From NCBI RefSeq assembly GCF_900156465.1, contig NZ_LT707064.1, positions 2,136,001 to 2,200,000 on the forward strand: a stretch of DNA of 64,000 nt, written 5' to 3'. Below are positions 43,051 through 52,371 of the stretch, in pieces. Position numbers and translations under genes: made by a program. Source of the stretch: Pseudomonas sp. 7SR1. Lineage in GTDB: Bacteria > Pseudomonadota > Gammaproteobacteria > Pseudomonadales > Pseudomonadaceae. The first letter of the stretch is position 1. The number at the start of each line of letters is the position of its first letter. The notes below the pieces were generated by a model. It had not been told where the DNA came from, made no database searches, and saw nothing but the letters and a program-made list of their open reading frames with translations.

Positions 43051-43140
43051 TGTGGGAGCGAGCCTGCTCGCGATAGCGGTGGAACATTCAATATCGATGC
43101 TGAATGTCAGTGCGCTATCGCGAGCAAGCTCGCTCCCACA
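43051..43140. repeat. REP doublet (REPIN-like) 3
   Basis: The best preserved copy. TGTGGGAGCGAGCCTGCTCG with CGATAGCG at the left matches CGCTATCG with CGAGCAAGCTCGCTCCCACA at the right almost perfectly, and the interior adds ACATTCA / TGAATGT. The whole 90 bases can form a single hairpin. It sits just past agtD, where it could stabilise or end the operon mRNA. Confidence 0.88.
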
Positions 43141-43234
43141 GCGACCCAAGGCGTATTCATGAGCTGAATGGCAGACAACCCTCAATACCGAGCTATCCTT
43201 GTGCCAGCCCACACTCGAACAAGAGGCCGCGCAC

Positions 43235-44383
43235 ATGAGTCTTTCCTCATTCAAGATCGCCCACAAACTGATCACCGGTGCCGCTGCCATCGAGCAACTG
43301 GCGGCCGAGCTGACACGGCTGGATGTCGACAACCCATTGATCGTCACCGACGCCGCGCTGGTCAAGTCCGGTACCGTGGAGCTGGCGCTGCAGCATCTGG
43401 GCGGGCGGGACTACGAGATTTTCGACCGGGTGCTGCCGGACCCGGAAATCGCCATTGTCAAAGACTGCATGCAGGCCTATCGCGACGGCGGCCATGACGG
43501 CTTGATCGGGCTGGGCGGCGGCAGCGCCATCGACATCGCCAAGTGCGTGGGGGTCTATGCCGGTTATCACGGCGAACTGGAGGACATGTTCGGCGTCGAC
43601 CAGGTACCGCGCAAAGGCCCGCCCATGATCGCCATCCCCACCACGGCCGGTACCGGTTCGGAAGTCACCAACGTGGCGATCCTTTCCGACAAGGCCGCTC
43701 AATTGAAGAAAGGGATCGTCAGCGACTACCTGCTGCCGGACGTGGCGCTGGTCAGCCCGCAGATGACCCTCACGTGCCCGCGCAGCGTGACCGCTTCCAG
43801 TGGTGTCGATGCGCTGGTCCACGCCATCGAGTCGTATCTGTCCCTCAACGCCTCGCCGATCACCGATGCCCTGGCCATCGGAGCTATCAAGCTGATCACC
43901 CGGGCGTTGCCCAAGGCCTTCTGTAATCCTTCCCACCTGCAAGCCCGTGAAGACATGGCTACCGCCAGCCTGATGGCCGGCATGGCGTTCGGCAATGCCG
44001 GGGTCGGAGCGGTGCATGCGCTGGCCTATCCCTTGGGCGGCCGTTTCCATGTGTCCCATGGCGTCGCCAATGCCTTGCTGCTGCCGTATGTCATGGCATG
44101 GAACAAGGTGGCCTGCGTCGAGCGGATGCGGGACATCGCCCAGGCCATGGGCATCAGGACCGAACACCTGAGCGATCTCGAAGCTGCCGACGAAGCCGTG
44201 GAGGCGATGATCGCCTTGTGTGCCGCCGTGGAGATCCCCCAGGGACTCAGCGGATTGGGCGTGACCGAGGATGTGATCCCCTCGATGGCGGCGGAGGCCG
44301 CGGGCATCGAGCGGCTGATGCGAAACAACCCGCGCAGGTTGAGCGCCGCCGATATCGAGAAGATCTACCTGGCGGCGTATTGA
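43235..44383 (+). CDS. Iron-containing (group III) alcohol dehydrogenase
   Basis: 382 residues. N-terminal Rossmann-like half with GLGGGSAIDIAKCV near 90 and PTTAGTGSEVTNVAI near 130. The C-terminal helical half carries metal ligands in SSGVDALVHAIESYL and AVHALAYPLGGRFHVSHGVA (two His). All typical motifs are intact, so it should be an active NAD(P)-dependent oxidoreductase; the substrate cannot be deduced. ATG 43235 (MSLSSFKIAHK) with AGAGG upstream; an upstream in-frame codon has no support. It lies between the agt operon and rpe. A link to hydroxy-acid or amino-acid-derived semialdehyde metabolism would fit the neighbourhood but is speculation. Confidence 0.88.
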   Translation: MSLSSFKIAHKLITGAAAIEQLAAELTRLDVDNPLIVTDAALVKSGTVELALQHLGGRDYEIFDRVLPDPEIAIVKDCMQAYRDGGHDGLIGLGGGSAIDIAKCVGVYAGYHGELEDMFGVDQVPRKGPPMIAIPTTAGTGSEVTNVAILSDKAAQLKKGIVSDYLLPDVALVSPQMTLTCPRSVTASSGVDALVHAIESYLSLNASPITDALAIGAIKLITRALPKAFCNPSHLQAREDMATASLMAGMAFGNAGVGAVHALAYPLGGRFHVSHGVANALLLPYVMAWNKVACVERMRDIAQAMGIRTEHLSDLEAADEAVEAMIALCAAVEIPQGLSGLGVTEDVIPSMAAEAAGIERLMRNNPRRLSAADIEKIYLAAY

Positions 44384-44461
44384 TCGTCGGCCACGGTGGG
44401 CGCGCCAAATCTTGAGGTATACAATGCGCGCCATCGTGGTTTCGCTCAAAACAGGTGCGTC

Positions 44462-45136
44462 ATGCAGCCCTTCGCTATTGCTCCGTCGATTCTTTCTGCC
44501 GACTTCGCCCGCCTGGGCGAGGAAGTGGACAACGTGCTGGCCGCCGGGGCCGACATCGTTCACTTCGATGTCATGGATAACCACTATGTGCCTAACCTGA
44601 CCATCGGTCCGATGGTCTGTTCGGCGCTGCGCAAGTACGGCATCACCGCGCCCATCGACGCGCACCTGATGGTCAGCCCGGTGGATCGCATCGTGGGCGA
44701 CTTCATCGAGGCCGGCGCTACCTACATCACTTTCCACCCTGAAGCCACCCTGCATATCGACCGCTCCTTGCAGTTGATCCGTGAAGGTGGCTGCAAGGCC
44801 GGCCTGGTGTTCAACCCGGCCACGCCCCTGGACGTGCTCAAATACGTGATGGACAAGGTCGACATGATCCTGCTCATGAGCGTCAACCCAGGCTTCGGCG
44901 GGCAGAAGTTCATCCCGGCCACCCTCGACAAGCTGCGCGAAGCCCGCGCACTGATCGATGCCTCGGGCCGTGACATCCGCCTGGAAATCGATGGCGGCGT
45001 GAATGTGGGCAACATCCGCGAAATCGCCGCGGCCGGTGCCGACACCTTTGTCGCAGGATCGGCGATCTTCAATGCGCCGGACTACAAAGAGGTGATTGAA
45101 AAGATGCGTGCCGAACTGGCCCTGGCACGCCCATGA
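44462..45136 (+). CDS. rpe: Ribulose-phosphate 3-epimerase
   Basis: Interconverts ribulose 5-phosphate and xylulose 5-phosphate (pentose phosphate pathway). 224-residue TIM barrel with both family signatures: [13 protein letters not shown] near 35 and [15 protein letters not shown] near 140, plus [15 protein letters not shown] 44462 chosen by homology ([15 protein letters not shown]). Overlaps gph by 4 bases; the rpe-gph-trpE order is the same in P. aeruginosa. Confidence 0.97.
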   Translation: MQPFAIAPSILSADFARLGEEVDNVLAAGADIVHFDVMDNHYVPNLTIGPMVCSALRKYGITAPIDAHLMVSPVDRIVGDFIEAGATYITFHPEATLHIDRSLQLIREGGCKAGLVFNPATPLDVLKYVMDKVDMILLMSVNPGFGGQKFIPATLDKLREARALIDASGRDIRLEIDGGVNVGNIREIAAAGADTFVAGSAIFNAPDYKEVIEKMRAELALARP

Positions 45137-45951
45137 GCGGCTTCGAGCAGTTGTTTCCCGGCAGCTTGCCGCGTCTGGTGATGTTCGACCTCGATGGCAC
45201 GCTGGTCGACTCGGTTCCAGACCTGGCGGCAGCCGTGGACCATATGCTGCTCAAACTGGGGCGCGCGCCAGCCGGTATCGACGCCGTGCGCCAGTGGGTC
45301 GGTAATGGCGCCCCCATGCTGGTGCGCCGGGCCCTGGCCAATCACATCGACGCCCAGGGTGTCGATGACGCCGAGGCTGAGCAGGCGCTGGAGCTGTTCA
45401 ATGAAGCCTACGAGGGGAACCACGAATTGACGGTGGTCTATCCCGGCGTGCGCTCCACTCTCAAGTGGCTGCAAAAGCAGGGCGTCGAAATGGCGCTGAT
45501 CACCAACAAGCCGGAACGCTTCGTTGCGCCGTTACTGGATCAGATGAAGATCGGCCGCTATTTCCGCTGGATCATTGGCGGCGATACGCTGCCGCAGAAA
45601 AAGCCTGATCCGGCCGCGCTGTTTTTCGTCATGAAGATGGCCAATATCCCGGCTTCCCAATCGCTCTTCGTCGGCGATTCGCGCAGCGATGTGCTGGCAG
45701 CGAAAGCGGCGGGGGTCAAATGCGTGGCGCTGAGCTATGGCTACAATCATGGACGGCCCATCTCCGAAGAGTTCCCCGCCCTGGTGATCGACGATTTGCG
45801 ACTGCTAATTCCCGGTTGCCTGGACCCGGCCGCTGAGATAACGTTGCCCGACGCTGTTCAATCCTCTTCTGGGAACGCCATCGTGGTGGTCACTCGCAAA
45901 CTCTGGATGAAAGTCATGAAGGCCCTGGCCCGTTGGCGTTGGCGCGCCTGA
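45133..45951 (+). CDS. gph: Phosphoglycolate phosphatase
   Basis: HAD-superfamily enzyme removing phosphate from 2-phosphoglycolate, a by-product of DNA repair and oxidative metabolism. 272 residues: motif [13 protein letters not shown] near 17, motif II ITNKPE near 120, motif III Lys in QKKPDPAAL and motif [13 protein letters not shown] near 180. The last 25 or so residues (to [16 protein letters not shown]) lie beyond the HAD fold and end in a Trp/Arg run. That run doubles as a likely trp leader peptide for the downstream trpE. Overlaps rpe by ATGA. Confidence 0.94.
   Translation: MSGFEQLFPGSLPRLVMFDLDGTLVDSVPDLAAAVDHMLLKLGRAPAGIDAVRQWVGNGAPMLVRRALANHIDAQGVDDAEAEQALELFNEAYEGNHELTVVYPGVRSTLKWLQKQGVEMALITNKPERFVAPLLDQMKIGRYFRWIIGGDTLPQKKPDPAALFFVMKMANIPASQSLFVGDSRSDVLAAKAAGVKCVALSYGYNHGRPISEEFPALVIDDLRLLIPGCLDPAAEITLPDAVQSSSGNAIVVVTRKLWMKVMKALARWRWRA
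45907..45951 (+). promoter_or_regulatory. Probable trpE leader peptide coding region inside gph 3' end
   Basis: In frame with gph, an internal ATG at 45907 would give [14 protein letters not shown] then stop; another internal ATG at 45916 gives a shorter form. The final 24 bases are identical to the end of the trpGDC leader at 49697-49720. Two Trp codons separated by one Arg codon just before a stop and a hairpin are the hallmark of transcription attenuation. This has been reported for both trpE and trpGDC in P. putida (dependence on miaA tRNA modification). Whether the leader is read as the gph tail or started internally is unknown; no strong Shine-Dalgarno precedes either ATG. Confidence 0.7.
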
Positions 45952-45961
45952 CGTGATCCTG

Positions 45962-45975
45962 GCCGGTTATCCGGC
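45962..45975 (+). promoter_or_regulatory. Attenuator-type hairpin upstream of trpE
   Basis: GCCGG-TTAT-CCGGC stem-loop 10 bases after the leader stop, followed by GTGTTTGC. Together with the Trp codons upstream it is the visible part of the attenuation structure; trpE begins 47 bases later. The alternative antiterminator pairing was not resolved by eye. Confidence 0.5.
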
Positions 45976-46022
45976 GTGTTTGCATACCTGACTTCCAGCT
46001 CCTCTTGCCACGAGGCACCCTC

Positions 46023-47504
46023 ATGATTCGCGAAGAATTCCTGCGCCTGGCTGCTGCCGGCTATAACCGCATTCCCCTTGCCTGCGAAACCCTGGCTGAC
46101 TTCGACACGCCGCTGTCGATCTACCTCAAGCTGGCCGACCAGCCCAATTCCTACCTGCTCGAATCGGTACAGGGCGGGGAGAAGTGGGGCCGTTATTCCA
46201 TCATCGGCCTGCCATGCCGCACAGTGCTGCGGGTGCACGACCATCGCATCAGCGTGGCCCATGACGGCATCGAGATCGAAAGCCTCGAAGTCGAGGACCC
46301 GCTGGCCTTCGTCGAAACCTTCAAGGCCCGTTACAACGTACCCACCATCCCAGGGCTGCCGCGTTTCAACGGTGGCCTGGTGGGGTACTTTGGCTACGAC
46401 TGCGTGCGTTACGTGGAAAAGCGCCTGGGCACCTGCCCGAACCCGGATCCATTGGGCGTGCCGGACATCCTGCTGATGGTGTCCGATGCGGTGGTGGTCT
46501 TCGATAACCTCGCAGGTAAAATGCACGCTATCGTGCTGGCCGACCCGTCCCAGGAAGATGCCTACGAGCAAGGCCTGCAAAGCTTGCAGGCGTTGTTGGA
46601 AAAACTTCGCCAGCCGATCACGCCACGCCCTGGCCTGGACTTCAGCAAGCAGGCCGCGGCCGACCCGGTATTTCGCTCCAGCTTTACCCAGGACGATTAT
46701 GAAAAAGCGGTCGATACCATCAAGGAATACATCCTGGCTGGCGACTGCATGCAGGTGGTGCCGTCGCAACGGATGTCCATCGACTTCAAGGCAGCGCCTA
46801 TCGATCTGTATAGAGCCCTGCGTTGCTTCAATCCGACGCCCTACATGTACTTCTTCAATTTTGGCGATTTCCATGTCGTGGGCAGTTCGCCGGAAGTATT
46901 GGTGCGGGTCGAGGACAACCTGATCACGGTTCGACCGATTGCCGGCACGCGTCCTCGTGGTGCCACGGAAGAGGCTGACCGCGCCCTGGAAGAGGACCTG
47001 CTGTCGGACGCCAAGGAGATCGCCGAGCACCTGATGCTGATCGACCTGGGGCGTAACGACACCGGGCGGGTCTCGGAAGTCGGTTCGGTGAGGCTCACCG
47101 AGAAGATGGTGATCGAGCGCTATTCCAACGTCATGCACATCGTGTCCAACGTCACGGGGCAGTTGAAGGCCGGGTTGACGGCAATGGATGCCCTGCGAGC
47201 GATCCTGCCCGCAGGCACCTTGTCTGGCGCGCCGAAGATTCGGGCGATGGAAATCATCGATGAGCTGGAGCCGGTCAAGCGGGGGGTGTACGGCGGAGCC
47301 GTCGGCTATTTCGCCTGGAACGGCAACATGGACACTGCCATTGCCATTCGCACGGCAGTCATCAAGAACGGCGAACTGCATGTACAGGCCGGAGGAGGTA
47401 TCGTTGCCGATTCGGTACCGGCGCTGGAATGGGAAGAAACGCTGAACAAGCGTCGGGCGATGTTCCGCGCGGTGGCGTTGGCCGAGCAGGCCCCGAACGA
47501 CTGA
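46023..47504 (+). CDS. trpE: Anthranilate synthase component I
   Basis: Makes anthranilate from chorismate with ammonia supplied by TrpG; first committed step of tryptophan synthesis. 493 residues: the N-terminal feedback-inhibition segment includes [20 protein letters not shown] (the LLES motif binds tryptophan). The catalytic C-terminal domain has [35 protein letters not shown] and [23 protein letters not shown] 46023 with GAGG upstream; the frame extends six codons further. 71 bases after gph, under attenuation control by the preceding leader. Confidence 0.97.
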   Translation: MIREEFLRLAAAGYNRIPLACETLADFDTPLSIYLKLADQPNSYLLESVQGGEKWGRYSIIGLPCRTVLRVHDHRISVAHDGIEIESLEVEDPLAFVETFKARYNVPTIPGLPRFNGGLVGYFGYDCVRYVEKRLGTCPNPDPLGVPDILLMVSDAVVVFDNLAGKMHAIVLADPSQEDAYEQGLQSLQALLEKLRQPITPRPGLDFSKQAAADPVFRSSFTQDDYEKAVDTIKEYILAGDCMQVVPSQRMSIDFKAAPIDLYRALRCFNPTPYMYFFNFGDFHVVGSSPEVLVRVEDNLITVRPIAGTRPRGATEEADRALEEDLLSDAKEIAEHLMLIDLGRNDTGRVSEVGSVRLTEKMVIERYSNVMHIVSNVTGQLKAGLTAMDALRAILPAGTLSGAPKIRAMEIIDELEPVKRGVYGGAVGYFAWNGNMDTAIAIRTAVIKNGELHVQAGGGIVADSVPALEWEETLNKRRAMFRAVALAEQAPND

Positions 47505-47512
47505 AACCCTTC

Positions 47513-47552
47513 ATGCCTATGGTGAGCAGACAAGCTTGCTCACCATAGGCAT
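47513..47552. terminator. Bidirectional hairpin between trpE and estP
   Basis: Perfect 16-bp stem (ATGCCTATGGTGAGCA with TGCTCACCATAGGCAT) and 8-base loop in the 63-bp gap between two converging genes. No T tract follows on either strand. The loop-proximal words AGCA/TGCT resemble REP hairpins, so it could be an extragenic palindrome acting as terminator for both genes. Confidence 0.72.
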
Positions 47553-47567
47553 CTGCGGTTCATCGAA

Positions 47568-49472
47568 TCAGAAGTCCAGGCTGACCCCGAGACTTATCCC
47601 TTGCTGGGTGAAGTCGTCATCCTTGCGCAACGTATAACCCCCTCTCAACGCCAGCTCGCTGGTCAACTTGTGGCTGACCCCCAGGCTCAGGCGATTCAGG
47701 TGGCTCTGTGGCGTATAGCCTTCCAGCGTGAAGTCATTGGCTGGCAGGCTGTTGAGGGCGATATTGACCTTTTGCATGTCGTCTTCATACTCGCGCTCGT
47801 GGGCGTATTCGCCATACACCTGGGTCTGACGGGTAAAGTTGTATTTACCTTGCAGACCGATACCCAGGCGTTTCGAGTCGCGGGTCTGGTCGTCGAAGGT
47901 CAGGGCCGTGGAGCGGCTGCCCTTTTCCGAATAGCCGTCGACTTCCACCCTCGCATAATCGGCACTGACGAAGGGTGACAGGTGCCAGGCGCTGCCCGGC
48001 TGGGCGATGTCGTAGCCTACGCGGGTACTGAATGCCCAGAGATGCCCGTCGGTGTCGCCTTTCTCCTGGGCTTCGTTGACGCCCAGTTGGAATTTGCGCT
48101 CCAGGTTGTCGTAGTCGAGCTTGCCACCGGTCAGCGCCGCATCGGCCCACCAGCGGCTCTGCTGGAACTGGGCGAAAGCGGTGGCCAGGTAGCTGTTGAG
48201 CTTGTAGTCCGAATCGTTGTCACCAGCCTCCATGTCCTGGCGGTAGAGCCCAGCGGCGATGCCCACGCGCCAGGCCTCGTTGAGGCGATAGCTGCCACCT
48301 ACGTTGAGGCTGTAGCCGCTGCCGTCGGCGCTGGCACCGCTGCCCTGGCTGTCCACGTCGAGATGCTGTCCACCGCCGTTGACGATGGCTCGCCACTGAC
48401 CGACCGCTTGCCAATCTTCCCAATCCGACTGCCATTGGCTGCGCAGCTCGTCCTGGTGGGCCCGTAGAGTCGAATGGGCCATTTCCGGCAGCAGCGTCAG
48501 TTCCCACGGTGCCGCGAGTAGGGAGAAGGCGTAGTCGGCGATCAGCTTCTGCCCGGCCTCGGTGGGGTGGACGGAGTCGTTGTAGATCAGTTTGCTGGGG
48601 TCGGGTGTTGCGCTGTTGATGCCGTAGGTGGGGTTTTCCGTGCAGCCATTGCCGCTGAAGCAGGTTGCCGTGAGATTCTCGCCGGTGGCGAGGCCGAAAC
48701 GCGCGGGATCGGCGAAGCTTTCTCGAAGCAGCAAAGGAATGTTCAGCGGAATGACCTCGGCGTCGATACCTTGCAGTCGCGCGACGAGCTGTTGGTTGAA
48801 GTCGTTGCTCAGTTGCGACACGGCGCCCTGCAAAGGTGTGCCGTTGAGGGCGGGGGTCAGTCCCAAGTCCGGCAGCAGCCAGACCATCACATAGCGGGCG
48901 CCCGCTGTTTGCAGCACCTGGACGCTGTTGGCCAGGCGGTCCGCCGCAGCCTGGGCCTGAGCCGTGGTCAACACCAGACCCTGGAGAAAGTCGTTGCCGC
49001 CACCGGAGAGGTAATACAGCGCATTCGGATCGGCGCGCCGCCCGTTGGCCAGGTATCCGGGACGGCTGCGTTCTCCAGTATCGGAAACACTGGTGATCGA
49101 ATCGAGGATCTGGTCGGTGCGGTAACCGCCCACTGCCCAGTTGTTGCCGTCCGCCAAGCCCTCGTTGGCACGCACCGCGGAGGTGGAGGCGGCGGTTTCG
49201 TCGGCGGAGAAGCCCAGGCGCCCGCCCAGCAGTTGGGTGGAATTGGCGGAATACGCCTCGCCACTGCCATCCTGGTAGAGCGGGCCGGTGCGGTTGGTGA
49301 AACGCTGGGTTGACCCTGCCGGTCCATTCGGGTCGGTGAACTGGCCTGCGTCGTTGAGGCTGTCGCCAAAGACAATGAAGCTGGAGTAAGGGGTTGGAGC
49401 GGCACTCGCCTGGGCGCAGGCCATCGCGAGCACACAACTGGCAACCGGTACGAACAGCGTTTTCCTGATCAT
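47568..49472 (-). CDS. estP: GDSL esterase autotransporter EstP/EstA
   Basis: Outer-membrane-anchored esterase, 634 residues. Signal peptide ending ASA, N-terminal GDSL passenger with nucleophile Ser in [13 protein letters not shown] near 38, block III GGGNDF, and catalytic Asp/His in [11 protein letters not shown] near 320. Then an autotransporter beta-barrel of about 280 residues ends in LGVSLDF with the terminal Phe typical of barrel insertion. In P. aeruginosa EstA affects rhamnolipid production and motility; in P. putida the estP gene also lies beside trpE and trpG, as I remember. ATG 49472 has AAGGA upstream. Convergent with trpE. Confidence 0.94.
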   Translation of the reverse strand: MIRKTLFVPVASCVLAMACAQASAAPTPYSSFIVFGDSLNDAGQFTDPNGPAGSTQRFTNRTGPLYQDGSGEAYSANSTQLLGGRLGFSADETAASTSAVRANEGLADGNNWAVGGYRTDQILDSITSVSDTGERSRPGYLANGRRADPNALYYLSGGGNDFLQGLVLTTAQAQAAADRLANSVQVLQTAGARYVMVWLLPDLGLTPALNGTPLQGAVSQLSNDFNQQLVARLQGIDAEVIPLNIPLLLRESFADPARFGLATGENLTATCFSGNGCTENPTYGINSATPDPSKLIYNDSVHPTEAGQKLIADYAFSLLAAPWELTLLPEMAHSTLRAHQDELRSQWQSDWEDWQAVGQWRAIVNGGGQHLDVDSQGSGASADGSGYSLNVGGSYRLNEAWRVGIAAGLYRQDMEAGDNDSDYKLNSYLATAFAQFQQSRWWADAALTGGKLDYDNLERKFQLGVNEAQEKGDTDGHLWAFSTRVGYDIAQPGSAWHLSPFVSADYARVEVDGYSEKGSRSTALTFDDQTRDSKRLGIGLQGKYNFTRQTQVYGEYAHEREYEDDMQKVNIALNSLPANDFTLEGYTPQSHLNRLSLGVSHKLTSELALRGGYTLRKDDDFTQQGISLGVSLDF

Positions 49473-49633
49473 GAGAAGGTCCTTTTCGATCTTATTTTTG
49501 TTAGAAAACGAAACGACAGTACCAAAAACTCTTGGCGCTCGACCATCCATCAGTGGCATTGCGTTTGTTTCAAAGCCCTTCGGGGTTGGTCATATTGCGC
49601 GCTCTGTTCAGCTAGGCTACTGTGCCGGAACGT

Positions 49634-49720
49634 ATGAACGAGACTTCCCCTGTGTCGATTGTCAGCAAGCTTCCGGATCAAATGATCAAGGCACACGCCC
49701 GTTGGCGTTGGCGCGCCTGA
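49634..49720 (+). CDS. trp leader peptide (attenuation) for trpGDC
   Basis: Short free-standing frame of 28 codons, MNETSPVSIVSKLPDQMIKA followed by HARWRWRA and TGA. The two Trp codons lie 3 and 5 codons before the stop. The last 24 bases are identical to the end of gph upstream of trpE, although the preceding sequence differs. It is followed by a small hairpin CCGGC-TGT-GCCGG at 49731-49743 and a larger terminator-like stem at 49803-49835. Its translation would sense charged tRNA-Trp. A free-standing ATG with CCGGAACGT before it gives only a modest ribosome site. Confidence 0.8.
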   Translation: MNETSPVSIVSKLPDQMIKAHARWRWRA

Positions 49721-49802
49721 ATATTCCCTGCCGGCTGTGCCGGACCTGTACCGATTTGCCTTCTTTACCTGCTTGAAAGCCGCTTCGCTGGTGCATCACA
49801 TG

Positions 49803-49835
49803 CCCGCCAAGCGCAACACCGCGCGGGTTTCTCTT
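49803..49835 (+). terminator. Candidate attenuator terminator upstream of trpG
   Basis: CCCGC (49803-49807) can pair with GCGGG (49823-49827), with an alternative GCGC/GCGC inner stem, followed by TTTCTCTT. Position, between the Trp leader and trpG, suits the terminator of an attenuation switch. The stem is short, so this is a reading by eye that RNA folding should test. Confidence 0.5.
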
Positions 49836-49881
49836 GAAGGCTTTAATTAAAAGTCAGTGAATTCAAAAGGTTGCTTACGCC

Positions 49882-50475
49882 ATGTTGCTGATGATCGATA
49901 ACTACGACTCCTTTACCTACAACGTTGTGCAATACCTGGGCGAGCTGGGCTCCGAGGTACGAGTCGTGCGCAACGACGAACTGACCATCGCCGAAATCGA
50001 AGCGCTCAAACCCGAACGGATCGTGGTATCCCCCGGCCCGTGCACGCCGACCGAAGCGGGTGTATCCATCGAAGCCATCAAGTATTTCGCTGGCAAGCTG
50101 CCCATCCTGGGGGTCTGCCTGGGCCATCAGTCCATCGGCCAAGCCTTCGGTGGCGACGTGGTGCGTGCCCGGCAAGTCATGCACGGTAAGACTAGCCCGG
50201 TATTCCACGAGGACAAGGGTGTATTCGAAGGGTTGAACCGGCCGCTCACCGTCACCCGCTACCACTCCCTGATCGTCAAGCGCGAAACGCTGCCCGACTG
50301 TCTGGAAGTGACCGCCTGGACCCAGCTCGAAGACGGTTCGGTGGACGAAATCATGGGGCTGCGCCACAAGACATTGAATATAGAGGGTGTGCAATTTCAT
50401 CCCGAGTCTATTCTCACCGAACAGGGTCACGAGCTGTTCGCCAACTTCCTCAAACAAACCGGCGGCACGCGCTAA
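49882..50475 (+). CDS. trpG: Anthranilate synthase component II (glutamine amidotransferase)
   Basis: Supplies ammonia from glutamine to TrpE. 197-residue class I amidotransferase with [11 protein letters not shown], nucleophile Cys in [11 protein letters not shown] near residue 79 and catalytic His-Glu in GVQFHPES near 170. Pseudomonas also have PqsB-type or pabA homologues, but adjacency to trpD and trpC settles the call. First gene of trpGDC. Confidence 0.96.
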   Translation: MLLMIDNYDSFTYNVVQYLGELGSEVRVVRNDELTIAEIEALKPERIVVSPGPCTPTEAGVSIEAIKYFAGKLPILGVCLGHQSIGQAFGGDVVRARQVMHGKTSPVFHEDKGVFEGLNRPLTVTRYHSLIVKRETLPDCLEVTAWTQLEDGSVDEIMGLRHKTLNIEGVQFHPESILTEQGHELFANFLKQTGGTR

Positions 50476-50484
50476 GGACTTTTC

Positions 50485-51534
50485 ATGGATATCAAGACAG
50501 CCCTGAGCCGTATCGTCGGTCATCTCGACCTGAGCACCGACGAGATGCGTGATGTGATGCGCGAAATCATGACCGGCCAATGCACCGACGCACAGATTGG
50601 CGCGTTCATGATGGCCATGCGCATGAAGAGCGAGAGCATCGATGAAATCGTCGGCGCGGTCTCGGTCATGCGCGAGCTGGCGGACAAGGTCGAGCTCAAG
50701 ACCTTGGATGGCGTGGTGGATGTGGTTGGCACCGGCGGCGACGGCGCCAATATCTTCAACGTATCCACTGCCTCGGCGTTCGTCGTCGCGGCCGCCGGCT
50801 GCACCGTGGCCAAGCACGGCAATCGTGCGGTCTCGGGCAAGAGCGGAAGTGCCGATCTGTTGGAGGCGGCCGGTATCTACTTGAACCTCACGCCGGTCCA
50901 GGTGGCACGCTGCATCGATAATGTCGGTATTGGCTTCATGTTCGCCCAGACTCATCACAGCGCCATGAAACATGCTGCCGCACCACGTCGTGACCTGGGC
51001 CTGCGCACCCTGTTCAACATGCTTGGCCCGCTTACGAATCCGGCCGGCGTGAAACACCAGGTGGTCGGAGTGTTCAGCCAGGCGCTGTGCCGGCCGTTGG
51101 CGGAGGTTCTGCAGCGTCTGGGCAGCAAGCACGTATTGGTGGTCCATTCCAAGGACGGCCTCGATGAGTTCAGCCTGGCGGCGCCTACTTATGTGGCTGA
51201 ACTAAAGAATGATCAGATCAGCGAATACTGGGTCGAACCTGAAGACCTGGGCATGAAGAGCCAGAGCTTGCACGGTCTGGCGGTGGATGGGCCGGCGCAG
51301 TCGCTGGAACTGATTCGCGATGCCCTGGGACGTCGCAAGACCGAGAATGGCCAGAAGGCCGCCGAAATGATCGTGCTCAACGCTGGCGCTGCTCTATACG
51401 CCGCCGACCACGCCAGTACGCTCAAGCAGGGGGTGGAGTTGGCCCATGATGCCTTGCACACTGGCCTGGCTCGGGAAAAGCTCGAAGAGTTGGGTGCATT
51501 TACCGCTGTATTCAAAGTGGAGAACGAAGGATGA
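50485..51534 (+). CDS. trpD: Anthranilate phosphoribosyltransferase
   Basis: Joins anthranilate to PRPP. 349 residues with [20 protein letters not shown] near 75 (PRPP and anthranilate binding), [19 protein letters not shown] and the anthranilate-binding region [13 protein letters not shown]. Begins 9 bases after trpG and overlaps trpC by ATGA. Confidence 0.97.
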   Translation: MDIKTALSRIVGHLDLSTDEMRDVMREIMTGQCTDAQIGAFMMAMRMKSESIDEIVGAVSVMRELADKVELKTLDGVVDVVGTGGDGANIFNVSTASAFVVAAAGCTVAKHGNRAVSGKSGSADLLEAAGIYLNLTPVQVARCIDNVGIGFMFAQTHHSAMKHAAAPRRDLGLRTLFNMLGPLTNPAGVKHQVVGVFSQALCRPLAEVLQRLGSKHVLVVHSKDGLDEFSLAAPTYVAELKNDQISEYWVEPEDLGMKSQSLHGLAVDGPAQSLELIRDALGRRKTENGQKAAEMIVLNAGAALYAADHASTLKQGVELAHDALHTGLAREKLEELGAFTAVFKVENEG

Positions 51535-52367
51535 GCGTGCCAACGGTTCTGGAAAAAATCCTGGCTCGCAAGGCTGAGGAAGTGGCCGAGCGCAGTGCCC
51601 GGGTCAGTCTGGCCGAGCTGGAAAACCTGGCACGTTCGGCTGATGCTCCCCGTGGCTTCGCCAAGGCACTGATCGACCAGGCGAAGAAAAAGCAGCCGGC
51701 GGTGATTGCCGAGATCAAGAAGGCGTCCCCCAGCAAGGGCGTGATCCGTGAACACTTCGTCCCGGCCGACATCGCCAAAAGCTACGAGAAGGGTGGGGCG
51801 ACCTGCCTCTCGGTGCTCACCGATATCGATTTTTTCCAAGGCGCCGACGACTACCTCAAGCAGGCGCGTGCTGCGTGCAATCTGCCAGTCATCCGCAAGG
51901 ATTTCATGATCGATCCGTACCAGATCGTCGAGGCTCGAGCGTTGGGCGCCGATTGCGTGCTGTTGATCGTCTCCGCCCTGGACGACGTGAAAATGGCCGA
52001 ACTGGCGGCTGTCGCCAAGGGTGTGGGGCTGGATGTACTGGTAGAGGTGCATGACGGCGAGGAATTGGAGCGGGCCTTGAAAACCCTGGATACCAGGCTG
52101 GTGGGCGTGAACAATCGAAACCTGCATACCTTCGAAGTCAGCCTGGAAACGACCCTGGACCTGCTGCCCCGCATTCCCCGTGATCGGCTGGTCATTACCG
52201 AGAGCGGTATTCTCAACCGGGCCGACGTCGAGCTGATGGAAGTCAACGACGTCTACTCGTTCCTGGTAGGTGAGGCATTCATGCGGGCCGAAAGCCCGGG
52301 TACGGAGTTGCAACGCCTGTTCTTTCCAGAGCGGGGCGTTCCGGTGAGCGGCTCGACGCTTGATTGA
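51531..52367 (+). CDS. trpC: Indole-3-glycerol phosphate synthase
   Basis: Ring closure of CdRP to indole-3-glycerol phosphate. 278-residue TIM barrel: [15 protein letters not shown] (catalytic Lys) near 55, [13 protein letters not shown] near 115, [13 protein letters not shown] and [12 protein letters not shown]. Monofunctional, without TrpF fusion, as usual in Pseudomonas. Confidence 0.97.
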   Translation: MSVPTVLEKILARKAEEVAERSARVSLAELENLARSADAPRGFAKALIDQAKKKQPAVIAEIKKASPSKGVIREHFVPADIAKSYEKGGATCLSVLTDIDFFQGADDYLKQARAACNLPVIRKDFMIDPYQIVEARALGADCVLLIVSALDDVKMAELAAVAKGVGLDVLVEVHDGEELERALKTLDTRLVGVNNRNLHTFEVSLETTLDLLPRIPRDRLVITESGILNRADVELMEVNDVYSFLVGEAFMRAESPGTELQRLFFPERGVPVSGSTLD

Positions 52368-52371
52368 GCCG

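Noticed and set aside
45858-47381. Minus-strand open frame of 507 codons opposite trpE and the gph end
   Set aside because: Antisense shadow; no ribosome site or domain.
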